Source: Solirubrobacteraceae bacterium
GTDB taxonomy: Bacteria; Actinomycetota; Thermoleophilia; Solirubrobacterales; Solirubrobacteraceae
Assembly: GCA_030038955.1 (NCBI GenBank)
Contig: JASHQV010000421.1
Location: 1 to 8,511 of the forward strand
DNA: 8,511 nt
Reading direction: 5' to 3'
Part shown: piece by piece, positions 6,580 through 8,511 of the stretch
How positions within the stretch are numbered: the first letter of the stretch is position 1
Layout: each line of letters begins with the position of its first letter
Made by a program: the position numbers and the translations under genes
The notes under the pieces: generated by a model
Database searches by the model: none
Told to the model about the DNA's origin: nothing
The model's input: the letters and a program-made list of their open reading frames with translations, nothing else

Positions 6580-7532
6580 CAGGTCGGAGCCTCGGCGGTG
6601 GCCTCGTGACCGGTGACGGCGAAGAACACGTCGTCCAAGTCCGGCGTGTGGATCGACAGCTGCTCGACCTCGAGATCGGCATCGTCGAGCTTGGCCAGCA
6701 GCCTCCGCAGGGATCTGACGCCGCCGTCACCGGGGATCTGGATGACGAGCTTCTGATCATCACATGAACCGGCATCGATCACGTCCGCGGCGGCGTGCAG
6801 CGCCTGCGGGGTGGCGAACTGCAAGCGGACGTGACCGCCGGGGATGCGCCGTTTCAGCTCATCGCCGCCACCTTGGGCGACGATCCGGCCGTGGTCGAGG
6901 ACCGCGATCCAGTCAGCGAGCTCGTCCGCCTCATCCAGGTATTGGGTGGTGAGGAAGATCGCGACGCCGCCGGCGACCAGGCCGTGGATGCTGTCCCACA
7001 TCGTGCGACGGCTGCGGGGATCGAGACCGGTGGTGGGCTCGTCGAGGAAGATCACCCGGGGCGAGCCGATCAGCGTCATGGCGAGATCCAACCGCCGGCA
7101 CATTCCACCCGAGTAGGTCGATACCGGCCTGTGGGCGGCGTCGACGAGATCGAACCGCTCAAGCAGCTCGGCGACCCGCGCGGCCCCCGCATCGCGGCCG
7201 AGGTGGTGGAGATCGGCCATCAATCGCAGGTTCTCCTCGCCGGTCAGCAACTCGTCCACGGCCGAGAACTGCCCGGTCACCCCGATCGCTGCACGAACCC
7301 GATCAGCGTCGCCCTGGACGTCATGGCCGGCGACTCGCACCTCGCCTGCGTCGGCGGGGATCAGGGTCGACAGGATCCGCACGATCGTCGTCTTGCCCGC
7401 ACCATTCGGCCCCAGCAGCGCGAACACTGTGCCATCGGTGACCGTGAAGTCCACGCCGTCGAGCACCGTCGTTTCACCGAAGGACTTGCACAGACCCATC
7501 ACCGTGATCGCAGGCTCGCTCCCGCCGCTCAT
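6579..7532 (-). CDS. ABC transporter ATP-binding protein (DrrA family)
   Basis: A 317-residue ATPase that powers the adjacent ABC-2 permease. With Met at 7532 as residue 1, it has Walker A GPNGAGKT (41-48), the Q-loop VTGQFSAVDELLTG (Gln88), signature YSGGM (140-144), Walker B VIFLDEP (160-166) and the D-loop GLD. The switch position reads TTQYLDEADELAD, with Gln197 in place of the usual His; this is common in the DrrA family. The C-terminal extension ends with TPDLDDVFFAVTGH, the DrrA regulatory domain mark. The frame is open for 24 more codons upstream to an ATG at 7604. I chose 7532 because it overlaps the regulator stop as ATGA, has GAAAGG 6 nt in front, and begins at the normal point before the first strand (ITVMGLCKSFG). 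Confidence 0.94.
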   Translation of the reverse strand: MSGGSEPAITVMGLCKSFGETTVLDGVDFTVTDGTVFALLGPNGAGKTTIVRILSTLIPADAGEVRVAGHDVQGDADRVRAAIGVTGQFSAVDELLTGEENLRLMADLHHLGRDAGAARVAELLERFDLVDAAHRPVSTYSGGMCRRLDLAMTLIGSPRVIFLDEPTTGLDPRSRRTMWDSIHGLVAGGVAIFLTTQYLDEADELADWIAVLDHGRIVAQGGGDELKRRIPGGHVRLQFATPQALHAAADVIDAGSCDDQKLVIQIPGDGGVRSLRRLLAKLDDADLEVEQLSIHTPDLDDVFFAVTGHEATAEAPT

Positions 7533-8050
7533 CGCCGGCCTTTCGGCTCGGGTCGCTGGGGAAGCTCGCCCGAGGCGATCAGCGCAGCCCTCCGCGACTC
7601 CCATTCCTGCTGAAGCCGTGGCATCTGCTCGACCAGAAAGTCGGCGAACGCCGCCGTCTCCAACAGCACCGCCCGCCGCTCAGCCGAGGCGTCGGCCAGC
7701 ACCTCCAGGCCCTCACGCGCCAGCCCGCCCAGCTCCTGATACTCGGTGATGTCCATCCCCTGCGGCGAGCTGAGATCGATCCACACCCGATCCATCCGCT
7801 CACCCGCAGCCCGCGAACGGCGCACCACCCCAGTGACCTCGAGGCTCTTGAGTGCGCCCGCAATCGCGCTGCGGCTCGCCAGCAGCGCCTCGGCAAGCTC
7901 AGCGATCGTCTGATCCGGCGGATCGCACACCGACAGATACCCGAGCAGACGCCCGGCCACCGGCGGGAACCCATACCGGCGCGCATACAGCCGGCCAGCG
8001 TGGTCCGCGAACGTCAGCTCGGCATCCGATGGCACGAGCACATAGTACAT
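7529..8050 (-). CDS. MarR/GbsR-family transcriptional regulator of the drug-exporter operon
   Basis: A 173-residue winged-helix regulator. The segment FPPVAGRLLGYLSVCDPP is the lead-in of GbsR-like MarR proteins. It is followed by a helix-turn-helix (TIAELAEALLASRSAIAGAL with KSLEVTGVV, about 48-76) and a wing with RRSRAAGERMDRVWID. The C-terminal half is helical and charged and should form the dimer and ligand-binding part. It is the first gene of an operon, and its stop overlaps the DrrA-type ATPase start (ATGA). The ATG at 8050 is the only ATG near the N-terminus in this frame, because a TGA in frame lies two codons upstream (8054-8056). No ribosome site precedes it and the 38-bp palindrome ends 2 nt away, which suggests a leaderless transcript; GTG codons at 8041 and 8035 are other possible starts. 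Probable role: ligand-released self-repression of the exporter. Confidence 0.9.
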   Translation of the reverse strand: MYYVLVPSDAELTFADHAGRLYARRYGFPPVAGRLLGYLSVCDPPDQTIAELAEALLASRSAIAGALKSLEVTGVVRRSRAAGERMDRVWIDLSSPQGMDITEYQELGGLAREGLEVLADASAERRAVLLETAAFADFLVEQMPRLQQEWESRRAALIASGELPQRPEPKGRR

Positions 8051-8052
8051 GC

Positions 8053-8090
8053 ATCATCGAGATAACACAAATTTGTGTTATCTCGATGAT
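8053..8090. promoter_or_regulatory. Perfect 38-bp palindrome, probable operator of the MarR-type regulator
   Basis: A perfect inverted repeat with 19-bp arms and no central spacer is centred between 8071 and 8072; its core reads TAACACAAATTTGTGTTA and each side is flanked by ATCTCGATGAT or its complement. Pairing stops at 8052/8091. The GC content is about 32% in a genome near 70%, so chance is very unlikely. It lies 2 nt upstream of the regulator start, where the promoter should be. MarR/GbsR dimers bind inverted repeats of this general kind, so self-repression is the simplest reading. No convincing -35/-10 pair could be named. Confidence 0.85.
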
Positions 8091-8233
8091 ATCGACACGG
8101 CGGGCACGTCTGCGCACCAGCCAGGGGCTTCGGCTTCTTGCGCGACGTGTCGGTAGGGCGCTTGCCCGCGGCGGATCGGGTCGGGCTTGGTATGCCTGGC
8201 GCGCACGAGCTAGAGCGTCAGCGTCTGCAGCAT

Positions 8234-8499
8234 GCCGGCGCCGGCCAGCAGCCCGACGCCGAGTGCGCGCTCCGCGATCTGAAGGACACCCTCGAGCTGC
8301 GCCCCGTCTTTCACCGCCTCAAGCACCACATCCGCCCATGTGCTGATCTGCTGGCTCGCGCTGCTGCTGATCCGCGCCGCCGAACGCCAGACCGGACAGA
8401 CCTTGCGACGCATCACGCCCACGCCCGGTCGCCTGCCCCAGGTCACCTCAGTGGCCCGCCGTCACCATGCAACAGACCACCACCATCACCGACCAGTAA
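8234..8499 (+). pseudogene. Degraded C-terminal fragment of an IS1634/IS4-superfamily transposase
   Basis: Plus-strand frames carry a typical transposase C-terminal segment. DAECALRDLKDTLELRPVF and HRLKHHIR are read from about 8255 to 8335. The match then jumps frame at about 8336 to HVLICWLALLLIRAAERQTG plus QTLRRI (8337 on), and later VTMQQTTTITDQ appears in the third frame (8461-8496), followed by TAA at 8497. The DLKSTLELRPV..HR..dRIRAHVLLCWLALLLIR pattern is characteristic of IS1634-type DDE transposases and contains the glutamate region near the end of the catalytic core. At least two frameshifts and no N-terminal catalytic part show that it is dead. No terminal inverted repeat or target-site duplication could be identified. 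Confidence 0.75.
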
Positions 8500-8511
8500 G
8501 CCGCGCTCGAG

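Noticed and set aside
7533..7604. Upstream ATG giving the ATPase 24 extra residues
   Set aside because: The extra part lies wholly inside the regulator gene, is not like the family N-terminus, and the ATG at 7532 has a better ribosome site and the ATGA overlap.
8053..8090. Palindrome as an insertion-sequence end or intrinsic terminator
   Set aside because: It is a spacerless palindrome centred on a gene start, without a T-run, a partner copy or a GC-rich stem; an operator explains it better.
1..8511. CRISPR arrays, tRNA or rRNA genes and riboswitches
   Set aside because: No regularly spaced repeats, cloverleaf-like sequences with TTCGA arms in the right spacing, or conserved rRNA segments were seen by eye.

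Overview
The window is GC-rich (about 70% in the genes), densely packed, and uses G/C-ending codons with frequent stop/start overlaps. It carries an F420/flavin-type luciferase-family oxidoreductase and a DrrAB-type exporter with a MarR/GbsR regulator. Together these point to a high-GC actinobacterium; a Thermoleophilia/Solirubrobacterales or streptomycete-like host is possible, but the sequence alone cannot settle it. Every intact gene lies on the minus strand, so transcription runs from right to left.

Region A (1-4520) is a minus-strand cluster read in the order: luciferase-like monooxygenase-family oxidoreductase (3456-4520), EPSP-synthase-like enolpyruvyl transferase (2060-3376), acyl-CoA ligase (374-2059), acyl-CoA dehydrogenase (1-377, cut by the window edge). 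The last three genes have no spacing: the transferase stop abuts the ligase start (TAGATG), and the ligase stop overlaps the dehydrogenase start (ATGA). They are almost certainly translated from one message. The transferase keeps the phosphoenolpyruvate-binding residues of EPSP synthase but lacks several shikimate-3-phosphate contacts, and it sits in a CoA-ester operon rather than an aromatic amino-acid operon. My leading hypothesis is a shikimate-derived acyl-CoA pathway, analogous to the cyclohexanecarboxyl-CoA routes of ansatrienin/asukamycin-type clusters or of omega-cyclohexyl fatty acids.

Region B (4521-5775) is mostly decayed or non-coding. It holds a frameshifted relic of a crotonase-family enoyl-CoA hydratase on the plus strand (about 4600-4798), a short 20-bp tandem repeat, and a possible small two-helix membrane protein (5464-5658, minus strand).

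Region C (5776-8090) is a compact drug-exporter operon. A MarR/GbsR-type regulator (7529-8050), a DrrA-type ATPase (6579-7532) and an ABC-2 permease (5776-6579) are joined by ATGA and TGATG overlaps. A perfect 38-bp palindrome (8053-8090) lies 2 nt upstream of the regulator start and is the obvious autoregulatory operator. The likely logic is that the regulator represses its own operon and a ligand releases it to switch on export.

Region D (8091-8511) contains a frameshifted C-terminal relic of an IS1634/IS4-superfamily transposase on the plus strand. With the crotonase relic, this suggests the exporter operon is flanked by old rearrangement scars.
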